A DNA stretch of 64,000 bases. Origin: Spirochaetales bacterium (GTDB lineage Bacteria; Spirochaetota; Spirochaetia; SZUA-6; JAFGRV01). The stretch is from positions 17,481 to 81,480 of the forward strand of contig JAFGHO010000029.1 of assembly GCA_016930085.1 (NCBI GenBank), written 5' to 3'. The notes beneath the pieces were generated by a model that saw only the letters and a program-made list of their open reading frames with translations, searched no databases and had not been told where the DNA came from. The translations under genes were made by a program, and so were the position numbers. Positions within the stretch are counted from its first letter, which is position 1, and the number at the start of each line of letters is the position of its first letter. This document shows, piece after piece, positions 44,468 to 52,737 of this stretch.

Positions 44468-44772
44468 ATATCATATGCGGGTCAACAATACAATAATTAT
44501 ATCATTAATCTTCGTTTGATAAAAGAAGAATACAATAAAATCCTATTTATTTCAATAACCCAAATATTTTATAATTTCTAAACAGTTTGTCTTTTTCATA
44601 TTAGGCTTCGCTTCAGGTATCACGATATATGTTCCGCCGCATGAGGTAGTCGGTTTTCTTCCCCCGCCCCACCATGGCGGTCGAACGTGCCGAATAAAAT
44701 AAAAAATGATTTGAAAATGACTATAAAATAACCAATACTTTGTATCTGAGTGAACAATAAATCCGGGGGCAA
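44468..44772. other. No gene recognised
   Basis: AT-rich intergenic stretch with a G/C-rich island around 44660-44690. A promoter-like TTGAAA-17-AATACT near 44712-44740 could serve the membrane protein gene downstream. Open frames on the minus strand here have no recognisable content. Confidence 0.35.
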
Positions 44773-44775
44773 GTG

Positions 44776-45618
44776 ATGCACGGAATAATTCCGGGAACCG
44801 CAATGAAGAAAATCTTCCATATCGTCAGACAACCTGCCGGTGTCGTTTTCAATGGAATTTTTTTTCTCTATGCCCTTTGTTATGAGTTATTGATCGGGAA
44901 GCATCTACAGGCCTATTCGCTACCGCTTGAATATCATCCGTCCCCGGGGTGTGAGGAGATATTAATCGGTGTTATCCTTCTCGCAGCATTTATCTCGGAA
45001 ACTATCGGCATCGCCGTCAAAAGCAGGTCGATCAGGAGTCTGCTCTCTTCCCCGGACGGCGGACTCTATAAAACCCCCCTGGAAGGTTATTTCGCCCCGA
45101 TTATACTCATGAATATTTTTCACCTCGTGGGTGCGGGATTTGTCTGCTTCGTCATGCTTGCCGGATTCGGCATCGCACCCGATTCTTTTGCGGGCATGGC
45201 TGTCTTCATCCTCGTTTTTCTTCGCGGTCTCTATATCGGCTACCTGACGCTGCTTGCCCCTTCCGACATGTCAGGGGAGAACATCACCGTTTCGCCGCCT
45301 GCAATGTTTATCGGTAATTTTTTTCTCACACTGTGGGGATGTGTCGGGTATACGGTCGTATGGGAAAGCCTCGGAAACGCATTCAGGGGATATTTTCTTC
45401 GGAAAGATATATTTACGGGTGCCGGAAACATCGTTCAATGTATCTTTGTTCTTGCCGGTGTCACTATTGCCTGTTTTCTCCTTTTTATACCGGTACGGCT
45501 TGGATTTTATTTCGAAGAACTGGTATCGACAAGAAATAAACAGGAAAAAAGAAATTTGATTGTCTCACTATTCATCGCGGTTTGCGGGGCGATGCTTCCT
45601 TTTCTGAACGTATTTTAA
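44776..45618 (+). CDS. Polytopic membrane protein, family unknown
   Basis: About 280 residues with roughly seven hydrophobic helices and short loops, and a basic C-terminal region before a last helix. I do not recognise the family. The start is uncertain: GTG 44773, ATG 44776 (with GGGGGCAAG upstream) or ATG 44803, where MKKIFHIV begins a more typical membrane N-terminus. Its 3' end overlaps the possible start of the next membrane gene, so the two are likely an operon. Confidence 0.6.
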   Translation: MHGIIPGTAMKKIFHIVRQPAGVVFNGIFFLYALCYELLIGKHLQAYSLPLEYHPSPGCEEILIGVILLAAFISETIGIAVKSRSIRSLLSSPDGGLYKTPLEGYFAPIILMNIFHLVGAGFVCFVMLAGFGIAPDSFAGMAVFILVFLRGLYIGYLTLLAPSDMSGENITVSPPAMFIGNFFLTLWGCVGYTVVWESLGNAFRGYFLRKDIFTGAGNIVQCIFVLAGVTIACFLLFIPVRLGFYFEELVSTRNKQEKRNLIVSLFIAVCGAMLPFLNVF

Positions 45619-46622
45619 GGAGGCATGATACGAAAAAGAAACTTGCAATCGAAGCCTACATTAATCTGGATGAAGTGTTTTTCGATCTGATCATTGCCGT
45701 TGGAATCATATTTATCGGGAATATCGTAGTAAAGAATTTTAATGCCATAAAGAGTATTGACGGAAACCTTTTATCGCATCTTTTGATCGTGATCGAGTTT
45801 TCATTGAGTGTCTATCTGGGGAAAACGGCGGCATCCTTTATCGACGATAACATCCTGAAACCTGACAGCAACGCCGGTTTGAATACATTGATCCCCGGAG
45901 CAATATACGCGATTGTCTCGATTTATATTCTATTTGTCGTATGGATTTCAATGCCGGTGATATTGAACATACCCGGCATCATGACCTTTGTCGCAGGTAT
46001 CATCATGATCGTCATCGGGGCGATGAGCGGTCTTGTTGTCGGCGCCCGGAAACTGGTAAAAACGGCCGATACGGAAGCATCACCCGAAAACCCAAAGTCG
46101 GGAAAGGCCAAAGGCATCGGAAAGTACCTGAATGACCATACCGTCACAAGACATCCGTGTATCATGCTCCCCGTGATGGCGTTTCTGTATGTCTTTGTTT
46201 TCATTGTCTCAATTTTCGGTTCAACGACGGGATTGTTCGCACTGCTTGTCATTATCATTACCTTCATCGTTTCCGTCATTGCGATGTTACTCAGCGGGGC
46301 TGTAGCGGCGGGATGGATTTTCATTTACGAGTTTATCGATGAGAAGATCAAGATTTTCGATGTCATTGTAAGAAGAATCATCGTCCCCCTCTTTATGGCA
46401 TTCGTTCTCATCGTCTGGGAGCACATATACCTTGTATCGACCATTACCCCTTCATCGACACCGGATTACGGACATCTTGTCTTTATCCTTTTTTTTACCG
46501 GCATTATTCCGCTTCGAATCGTCATGATGTTCAAGCCGCCCGTCAGGATTATCAATATCATCCTTTCCCTGCTCTCATTCGGTTTTTATTTTTATTCTCT
46601 TAGATTTCTGGCCCCGGGGTAA
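45582..46622 (+). CDS. Polytopic membrane protein with problematic 5' end
   Basis: About 330 residues with eight or nine hydrophobic helices and a hydrophilic loop with charged residues near the middle. No family recognised. The frame opens at TTG 45582 inside the previous gene, without a ribosome binding site. The obvious initiation site is AAGGAGG followed by ATG 45625, but that ATG is in a different frame and soon meets a stop. One extra A in the A5 run at 45633-45637 would join that ATG to the long frame (M-I-R-K-K-K-L-A). So there is either a sequence error, a recent frameshift or slippage at the A run. Confidence 0.55.
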   Translation: MRGDASFSERILRRHDTKKKLAIEAYINLDEVFFDLIIAVGIIFIGNIVVKNFNAIKSIDGNLLSHLLIVIEFSLSVYLGKTAASFIDDNILKPDSNAGLNTLIPGAIYAIVSIYILFVVWISMPVILNIPGIMTFVAGIIMIVIGAMSGLVVGARKLVKTADTEASPENPKSGKAKGIGKYLNDHTVTRHPCIMLPVMAFLYVFVFIVSIFGSTTGLFALLVIIITFIVSVIAMLLSGAVAAGWIFIYEFIDEKIKIFDVIVRRIIVPLFMAFVLIVWEHIYLVSTITPSSTPDYGHLVFILFFTGIIPLRIVMMFKPPVRIINIILSLLSFGFYFYSLRFLAPG

Positions 46623-46628
46623 AAGCCG

Positions 46629-46643
46629 GCCGGTCTTACCGGC
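46629..46643. terminator. GC-rich hairpin between convergent membrane-protein and phnM genes
   Basis: GCCGGT-CTT-ACCGGC with a possible extra G-T pair. No T-tract follows, so its role in termination is doubtful. Confidence 0.3.
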
Positions 46644-46739
46644 TGCCGCCGTTCGGCATAATCTGTCCCGTCAGACCGAGGCGCCCGCATTGAGAAACCC
46701 GGTACCGGATGAAACCCGCAGGCCATTGAACAAAAAACG

Positions 46740-47900
46740 TCAGTCCTGCTGTGAACAATACACCTGGTTTCCGTTTTTCCAGACCCCCCTCACGATCGGA
46801 AGACAATCGATTACCCTCACCCGTATAATGTCCGCCTTTTTTCCGGGTTCCAGAACGCCTCTGTCATCGAGTTTCACCATACTGGCGATAGTTGACGTTA
46901 CCGTGGAAACAGCCCTGTACAGGGGAACGTGAAGACGTTTGTACAATTCAAATGCCGCATGCAGCAGGCTGACGGGCATATAATCCGATGAAAATCCGTC
47001 GAGAAGCCCGCGTTCGGCCAGAAGCTGAGCGGAAATGTTTCCCGAATGCGATTCTCCCCGCACCATGTTGGGTGCCCCCATAACGACCCTCATCCCCAAC
47101 TCTTTTGCCTTAAGTGCCGCCTCGTACGTTGTTGGAAACTCCGAAATGCCGACCCCGCTTTTACATGCCTCGACGCAGTCCCGCTTCGTCGTGTCGTCAT
47201 GACTCGCGACGGGCAGATTTCTTTCAAGAGCCCCTGCCAGTATTCTCCTGCGGTTTTTATCGGCATATCGTTTTTGAAGCGAGCGACGCTGTTCGATGAC
47301 CGCCCGAGCATCTGCATCACTCCAGTTTTTATCCCTGTTAAAAATCCTCCATTTGAGAAGATCGCGCCATTGCCTTTGCCCCGGCGTATGATCCATCACT
47401 GAAACCAGTGCGACAAGCGGGTCGTTGACATAGCGGTCGAATAAATCGGCGACGGTCGAGCTCGGCAGTTCACACCGGAGATGAAGAAAGTGATCGGCCC
47501 GTAAAATCCCGTATTTCCCGGCGTGTGAAATACCCTGTATCGATTTGTCGAGTATCCTGAAGCGGTATTCCGAAGAATCATCGAACCCTATGGCGATCGC
47601 ATCGAGTACCGTCGTTATTCCCGATCCGAGTATCTGGTTATCGTGGGCGATAATACTCGCAGTCAGGGACGGCCAAAAAATACCCGGCCGCGGAACAGCA
47701 TGTTTTTCGAGATTATCCGTGTGTATTTCTATAAGCCCCGGTAAAAGATAATCACCCTTGCAGTCGATCCCACTGCGGCAGGCGGTTTTCTCATCGGCAA
47801 CGGATTTTATCTTTCCTCCCTCGATGACCAGCGTCCCTTTTACACACTCCTCCGGCAAAACGAGCTTCGCATTGAAAAAAACCTTTTCCCGTCCCATCAT
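46740..47900 (-). CDS. phnM: Alpha-D-ribose 1-methylphosphonate 5-triphosphate diphosphatase PhnM
   Basis: Amidohydrolase-fold enzyme of the C-P lyase pathway that releases pyrophosphate from ribose-1-phosphonate 5-triphosphate. The 386-residue length is normal. It has a beta-sandwich at the ends and a TIM barrel with the metal motif LLPGLIEIHTDNLEKH, the segment VMDHTPGQRQ, SHDDTT and GAPNMVRGESHSGN near the C-terminus, all PhnM hallmarks. Its ATG overlaps the phnL stop (TAATG), so it is coupled to the C-P lyase genes and is their last member. A second paralogue lies at 60851-62083. Confidence 0.96.
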   Translation of the reverse strand: MMGREKVFFNAKLVLPEECVKGTLVIEGGKIKSVADEKTACRSGIDCKGDYLLPGLIEIHTDNLEKHAVPRPGIFWPSLTASIIAHDNQILGSGITTVLDAIAIGFDDSSEYRFRILDKSIQGISHAGKYGILRADHFLHLRCELPSSTVADLFDRYVNDPLVALVSVMDHTPGQRQWRDLLKWRIFNRDKNWSDADARAVIEQRRSLQKRYADKNRRRILAGALERNLPVASHDDTTKRDCVEACKSGVGISEFPTTYEAALKAKELGMRVVMGAPNMVRGESHSGNISAQLLAERGLLDGFSSDYMPVSLLHAAFELYKRLHVPLYRAVSTVTSTIASMVKLDDRGVLEPGKKADIIRVRVIDCLPIVRGVWKNGNQVYCSQQD

Positions 47901-48658
47901 TACACCTGAAATACGAATTTCTTTTTCATCGCCGTTTCCGGCCTCACCGTCTTCTTCACATCGCCGTCTACGTTCCGGTCGAGGACAAGCACTTCATCAG
48001 CAAGCATATGAAGCTCCTCCGGATTATGGAAAATCCCGATCATCGTCACATGCTGCTTTTTTAGTTCACCGATGATATTTAATATGATATCCCGGTTTTT
48101 TTGATCCAGACTCGCCGTCGGCTCGTCGAGAAGAAGCATTTCCGGACAATCGATCAGTGTTCTTGCCAGGTTGATCCGCTGCTTTTCACCGCCGCTGAAT
48201 GTCGAGGGATAGGCGTCCCAGAGGTTCTCCGATATATCGAAAAGCTTGAACAACTCCGACGCCCGTGCAACCGCCTTTTCCCTCTCCCAGCCGCGGTCGA
48301 TCAATGGCTCGATGACGACATTGAGAGTAGTGAGCCGGGGAATGGTTTGAAAAAACTGACTTACATATCCCAGTCTTTTTTTCCTTATCTGGATCATCTC
48401 CATATCGCTTATATCGACGAGATTAATCCTGCCGCCTTCCCGGTCGTATAAAAAGATATCACCGCCTGTCACGCTGTAATTCCTGTAGATACATTTAATA
48501 AGGGAAGATTTTCCATAACCGCTTTTTCCCGAAATACCGAGGAATTTACCGCGCTTCAGTATGAAGCTGATATTTTTAAACGCCGTTATTTTCTTTCCGC
48601 CGAGGATATGCATATAAAAGACTTTGCTGAGATCGCTGACTTCAAGGTGTATATCCAT
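47900..48658 (-). CDS. phnL: C-P lyase ABC-type ATPase PhnL
   Basis: ATPase-like component of the C-P lyase machinery that associates with PhnK on the core complex. From ATG 48658 (252 residues) it has Walker A GKSGYGKSSL, a Q-loop YVSQFFQTIPRLT, the signature STFSGGEKQRIN and Walker B MLLLDEPTASLD. The N-terminal strand insertion MHILGGKKITAF matches PhnL rather than PhnK. The start codon overlaps the phnG stop as TGATG, with GGAG 8 bases upstream. A GTG one codon earlier is an alternative. Confidence 0.95.
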   Translation of the reverse strand: MDIHLEVSDLSKVFYMHILGGKKITAFKNISFILKRGKFLGISGKSGYGKSSLIKCIYRNYSVTGGDIFLYDREGGRINLVDISDMEMIQIRKKRLGYVSQFFQTIPRLTTLNVVIEPLIDRGWEREKAVARASELFKLFDISENLWDAYPSTFSGGEKQRINLARTLIDCPEMLLLDEPTASLDQKNRDIILNIIGELKKQHVTMIGIFHNPEELHMLADEVLVLDRNVDGDVKKTVRPETAMKKKFVFQV

Positions 48659-49125
48659 CACCCTTTCTCCCCCGGATTATTGTGCGACACATTCTCATCC
48701 TGTCCCGCCATCAGTTCGAAATCGACCCGTGTCGAACTGACGATCTCGCGTTCGCAACGCATTTTCTCCTCCCTTTTTTTTATCAGTCCCAAAGCCAATG
48801 CCTCGATGGCGTCCTTTCCGGATCCTCCTTCCTCATACACACCCATCAACAACGCACAGTCGAGGGCCATTTCTTCATTCAGGTTCATTACGGCACTATA
48901 GCCGATCGAATCCCCCACCCGGACCTCGGCGCTTGTCATCAGGACCTCGCCGACATTAAAATCCAGTTTTTCGACATTTTCTTCAACCCGGAACATGATT
49001 AATTCCTGTCTCGGCTGCTTGATCACCGAATAATCGATACGTTTCCTCAACAGTTCGGCCAGGGGAGAAATATCCTCATAATCCCCCTGCATGATCGCGT
49101 CAAAAACCGTTTCCTTTCTCATCAT
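48658..49125 (-). CDS. phnG: C-P lyase subunit PhnG
   Basis: Core subunit of the PhnGHIJ complex, 155 residues from ATG 49125 (GGGAG seven bases upstream). Family motifs include PLAELLRKRIDYSVIKQPRQELIMFRVEE, cited here only by its start PLAELL, then FNVGEVLMTSAEVRV and GYSAVMNLNEEMALDCALLMG. The open frame extends upstream to 49257 inside phnK without support. In E. coli and most bacteria phnG precedes phnH; here it lies between phnK and phnL. Confidence 0.93.
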   Translation of the reverse strand: MMRKETVFDAIMQGDYEDISPLAELLRKRIDYSVIKQPRQELIMFRVEENVEKLDFNVGEVLMTSAEVRVGDSIGYSAVMNLNEEMALDCALLMGVYEEGGSGKDAIEALALGLIKKREEKMRCEREIVSSTRVDFELMAGQDENVSHNNPGEKG

Positions 49126-49136
49126 ATCAATCTCCC

Positions 49137-49976
49137 TTACTGGATTGCGGAATGGACGAGGGTCTGTGTATATGCGGCACACGGATCGTCGATAACCCTG
49201 TCCGTCAGGCCTGCTTCGATAATCCTGCCGTGCTTCATGACAATGATACGTTCGCACAGAAGCCGTATGACCTGCATATCGTGTGATACCATAATCATGG
49301 CCACCTTCAATTCACGGCTTATGGATCTGATAAGATCGAGAATACGGGCCTGGACCGATACATCCAGCCCGCCCGTCGGCTCGTCGAGAAGGAGAAGCGA
49401 AGGTTCGCTGACAAGGGCTTTGGCAATTTGCACACGCTGCTGCATACCACCACTGTAATACCGCGGCAGATCCCTGTACCGTGATTCCGGAAGTTCCACA
49501 CGTCTGAAAAGGCTATGGACCTTTTTCTGAATGTCGCCGAAATGGGTAACGCCTGCAACGAGAAGCCTTTCCGCGACATTTCCTTCCCCGCTGATACCGA
49601 AGTTCAAACCCAGATACGGATTCTGATAAACAATACCGTAATGTATATTTTGCAGATACCGCCTTGTCTGCGCATCGGCTTCGAGGATATTTATCCGTTT
49701 CCCCGTCCCTGTAAAAATGATATTGCCCGACGTTACCGATATCGCGAGATTTATACAGCCCAGTATCGTACTTTTCCCCGAACCGCTTTCACCGACAATA
49801 CCGAGTACCTCGCCGCGATACACATCAAAGGAAATATCCGTACATGCGACAATCGTTCCGCAAACAGGGCATCTGTTGTCCTCCCCCGGCAACGGATTAT
49901 CACCACGACAATTGTCGCACCCGGAACCGTAAATTTTTTTCATGTCACGCACTGATAACAAAGCTTCCATTTTCAT
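49137..49976 (-). CDS. phnK: C-P lyase ABC-type ATPase PhnK with cysteine-rich N-terminal insertion
   Basis: ATPase that binds PhnJ in the C-P lyase complex, 279 residues from ATG 49976, overlapping the phnJ stop as ATGA. Walker A GESGSGKST, Q-loop IVYQNPYLGLNF, signature YYSGGMQQRVQ and Walker B LLLLDEPTGGLD are intact. Compared with E. coli PhnK it carries an insertion in the first beta hairpin with Cys20-X2-Cys23 and Cys36-X2-Cys39, a zinc-ribbon-like arrangement followed by TIVACTDISFD. The region faces the partner side in ABC ATPases. It may be a lineage variant of PhnK rather than unique. Confidence 0.95.
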   Translation of the reverse strand: MKMEALLSVRDMKKIYGSGCDNCRGDNPLPGEDNRCPVCGTIVACTDISFDVYRGEVLGIVGESGSGKSTILGCINLAISVTSGNIIFTGTGKRINILEADAQTRRYLQNIHYGIVYQNPYLGLNFGISGEGNVAERLLVAGVTHFGDIQKKVHSLFRRVELPESRYRDLPRYYSGGMQQRVQIAKALVSEPSLLLLDEPTGGLDVSVQARILDLIRSISRELKVAMIMVSHDMQVIRLLCERIIVMKHGRIIEAGLTDRVIDDPCAAYTQTLVHSAIQ

Positions 49977-50806
49977 TCTCCGGCCTTTTTTCTTCGACTC
50001 ATGCAATAAAAGGAATCACTGCACGCGTACACCTGCCCCCGGCCTGAAGGCGAGGGTAATTCATTCAGGTATGATTCGGTACTCCCGCAAAAAACACATC
50101 TTTTACCCTTAAACGCTTCAACGCGAAAGGAATAATCTTCGAGGGACAACGGCTCGACCGCGGTGTAAGGTGGAATCGCGTATATCTTTTTCTCACGGCC
50201 GGCCCCAAAGAGATACAGGCATTCGGCATTGTTCAGTTTTGGAACATCCCAGCGGGGAATCGGTGTGGTCGCCATAAGATAACGCCCATTCACGATAACA
50301 GGATAATCGGAACTCAGGGTGATTTCACCATGATGAAGGACATCCTCGTATAACCTGACGTACATCTTTCCGTAGTCCTTTTCCGCATGCATTCGCGCAG
50401 TTTCGTATTCACGCGATTCGACCTTTCTCAAGGGTTCGGGCATCGGCACCTGAAGGACCAGAATTTGATCCGGGGATAGCCGGTACTCCGGTATCCGGTG
50501 CCTGGTCTGTAAAAGCGTGGCGCGGGTGCTGTCTTCCGTAACTTCCACGCCTGTCGTCAATTGTATAAGCCGCTTCAGGTTCACTGCGTTGACGCTGTCA
50601 TCGTCGCCCTGATCGAACACTTTCAGTATTTCGTTCCTCCCGATGACCGAAAGCGTTATCTGAAGCCCTCCCGTTCCCCAGCCGAAAAAAATCGGCAGTT
50701 CACGGGAGGCAAACGGCACCTGAAAGCCGGGTATGGCGATGGCCTTCAACAAGGCGCGCCTTACTTCCCGTTTCGAGTTCTCATCAAGCAACGCGAAATT
50801 ATACAT
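49973..50806 (-). CDS. phnJ: Carbon-phosphorus lyase PhnJ (radical SAM)
   Basis: Catalytic subunit that cleaves the C-P bond of 5-phosphoribosyl-1-phosphonates by radical chemistry. From ATG 50806 the protein has 277 residues. The characteristic cysteine set Cys237-X2-Cys240-X21-Cys262-X5-Cys268 is present with exact spacing, holding the [4Fe-4S] cluster and the thiyl radical site. The N-terminal MYNFALLDENSKREVRRALL and GTGGLQITL are typical. GAAGGAG precedes the start, which overlaps the phnI stop by 8 bases. Longer upstream frame to 51106 is inside phnI and not used. Confidence 0.97.
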   Translation of the reverse strand: MYNFALLDENSKREVRRALLKAIAIPGFQVPFASRELPIFFGWGTGGLQITLSVIGRNEILKVFDQGDDDSVNAVNLKRLIQLTTGVEVTEDSTRATLLQTRHRIPEYRLSPDQILVLQVPMPEPLRKVESREYETARMHAEKDYGKMYVRLYEDVLHHGEITLSSDYPVIVNGRYLMATTPIPRWDVPKLNNAECLYLFGAGREKKIYAIPPYTAVEPLSLEDYSFRVEAFKGKRCVFCGSTESYLNELPSPSGRGQVYACSDSFYCMSRRKKAGE

Positions 50807-51911
50807 CGGCGGCTCCTTCGATTGCGTCGACCTTCCTCCGTCCCTTTGCGCGCATGCTTCGTATACGGTCGAGCGCGGATTGAAAGGAAACATAATGGGG
50901 AAGCTTGAGGTGCGATATGAATCCCTGCGATTCCATATTGTCGATATGATAGAGAACGAACTCCTGGTCTTCGACCGGGGATTGCGGATCGCCGGAACAC
51001 AATGTCCTGTCGAGGATCGACATGGCGATGGCCTTCCGGTCATTCTGACCGAAAACAAGTCCGTACCCCAGTTCGAACACATATTTATCATCGCCTGTTT
51101 TTTCATCGATTTGTTTCCTGAAACTGCATATCGATTCGACCTCGGAGACCATCACCCTGCCGATTGTCACCTCGCTTTTCCAGTACGGATGACGGATCTT
51201 GACGGGCAGATATCCCACCCTTACTTCGGCAAGGGTGGGATGGACGGAACCCCAGCCGCGCATACTGGCATAACCGAAAGCGAGAATCGCACCATCTTCA
51301 CCGCGGGCAAGCCGCTGCAGCCTTGCCGACCGCTCGAGGGGGAAAATCATGGGTTGGCGGGTGATATCATAGGGCTTCTGTCCCGGATCCTTGACCGGGG
51401 TTTCTATGAGTCCCTGTTTTCTGAAGTAATCGACGACCTTCTCGACGGGTTCATAAAGATCCGAGGTATCAGGCTTTCGGGGGGGATCGACCGTGAGTGT
51501 CTGCTCCTCAAGGAGATCAAACCTGATAAGCCGCTGCGCGTAATCACGTGAGGGGCCAAGCAACTGTCCCCATGGAATATTCTGGAACGATGAGGAAATA
51601 CGCCGTATACAGAACATCTCTTCCGAACGGGCCGGAATCGAAAAACAGACCCTCGGAACGGTCGAGCGGAAGGCCCTTACAAGATAGGCCGCTTCCATGG
51701 GATCGCCCTCCGTCTGTTTCAAGGCAAGGGACGCGATTTCGGGTGAGTAAAGCGATCCCTCACTCATCACCTTGTCGACGAGCAGGCGCATCTGATTCCG
51801 TATCTGATCCGTGCGGATCGGGGTTCCGCCGTTTTTACACCGGTAATATTCGACAAGCCGTTCCGAGTTTTCGATAGCGTCCTTTCCGCCTTTAACACCG
51901 ACATACCCCAT
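50799..51911 (-). CDS. phnI: C-P lyase subunit PhnI
   Basis: Core subunit of PhnGHIJ that with MgATP and phosphonate forms ribose-1-phosphonate 5-triphosphate by displacing adenine. The 370-residue protein begins MGYVGVKGGKDAIENSE and contains QIRNQMRLLVDKVMSEGSLY, AYLVRAFRSTVPR, FALGYGLVFGQND-like and SHLKLPHYVSFQSALDRI (residues about 335-352), all conserved in PhnI. It lies 10 bases after phnH and overlaps phnJ by 8 bases. Confidence 0.96.
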   Translation of the reverse strand: MGYVGVKGGKDAIENSERLVEYYRCKNGGTPIRTDQIRNQMRLLVDKVMSEGSLYSPEIASLALKQTEGDPMEAAYLVRAFRSTVPRVCFSIPARSEEMFCIRRISSSFQNIPWGQLLGPSRDYAQRLIRFDLLEEQTLTVDPPRKPDTSDLYEPVEKVVDYFRKQGLIETPVKDPGQKPYDITRQPMIFPLERSARLQRLARGEDGAILAFGYASMRGWGSVHPTLAEVRVGYLPVKIRHPYWKSEVTIGRVMVSEVESICSFRKQIDEKTGDDKYVFELGYGLVFGQNDRKAIAMSILDRTLCSGDPQSPVEDQEFVLYHIDNMESQGFISHLKLPHYVSFQSALDRIRSMRAKGRRKVDAIEGAADV

Positions 51912-51921
51912 ATCTCCCTCC

Positions 51922-52545
51922 TCAGGTATCGATCGCCACTGAACGCGGAATACCGATTAGTTCACATTGACGACCAAAAAGATATATATCGATTCCCAGC
52001 GGGAAATTGCTGCGATAAGCGTCCCATTCCGCCAATTCATCACCTCCGATACCATACACGAACACGTGCTTCCTTTTTTCAATGCCGGGACCGGACAGGA
52101 TCAATTCCGTGTCGCCGTTATTCGAAACGGCGCCGAGGCGGTCGACGGCATAAAGAACGGTCGCGCTTCGATGCGGTGCGGTGAGGGTTCCTTTTTTTAA
52201 GGATGTAAACCGTCCGTTCAATGTCGATTCCAGGCAGAGAATAAAATCGGCATGGTGAAGTTCCTCGCAGCGACTGTTCGTATTGATCTCGAGATAATTA
52301 CCTATTGCTTCATGAATCCGTGGGTCACGAGCCTCTACATGATGAGTTGTTTCCGGATCAAGTAGGGTCAACATGGCATGGAGTACACCATTATATTCTT
52401 CATACGGAAAACAGAGTGATACCGGATTAATCCGCATGACCGTTCCCGGAAACGCCATGGCTTTCATTAAAATCCTGAAAACCTTCTGACTGTCATGGAT
52501 GAAATCGAACCGGTTTTCTTTCAATCGGGCAATGTCAGGTCCCAT
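51922..52545 (-). CDS. phnH: C-P lyase subunit PhnH
   Basis: Core subunit of the C-P lyase complex, 207 residues. It has SQKVFRILMKAMAFPGTV near the N-terminus, ADFILCLES, LTAPHRSATVLYAV, the GPGIEKRK turn and FPLGIDIYLF. PhnH is a PLP-transferase-fold protein without cofactor that stabilises the complex. GGCAGGAGG before the ATG gives a strong start. It is the first gene of the phnHIJKGLM unit. I could not find a convincing Pho box upstream (52546-52737). Confidence 0.95.
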   Translation of the reverse strand: MGPDIARLKENRFDFIHDSQKVFRILMKAMAFPGTVMRINPVSLCFPYEEYNGVLHAMLTLLDPETTHHVEARDPRIHEAIGNYLEINTNSRCEELHHADFILCLESTLNGRFTSLKKGTLTAPHRSATVLYAVDRLGAVSNNGDTELILSGPGIEKRKHVFVYGIGGDELAEWDAYRSNFPLGIDIYLFGRQCELIGIPRSVAIDT

Positions 52546-52737
52546 CCAATCCTCCTGCCGCTATGTGTATCGGAACTCCGGAAAGCCTTACCTCTTTCAT
52601 ATTCCTTATTGCAGTGATTCATTAACATATTATTTTTGTTTGATTAGCATATGAATAGCCATAAAACAGCCCGGGAATACCACGTCTTTTTTTATATGAA
52701 CAATATCATTCACAGGCGGGTACTCAGGGTACCGGCG

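Noticed and set aside
44552..44832. Two small minus-strand open frames upstream of the membrane protein operon
   Set aside because: No motif, no ribosome binding site, and they overlap the start of the well supported plus-strand gene.
52546..52737. Pho box upstream of phnH
   Set aside because: I found no convincing pair of 7-base repeats at 11-base spacing; regulation by PhoB cannot be claimed from this reading.
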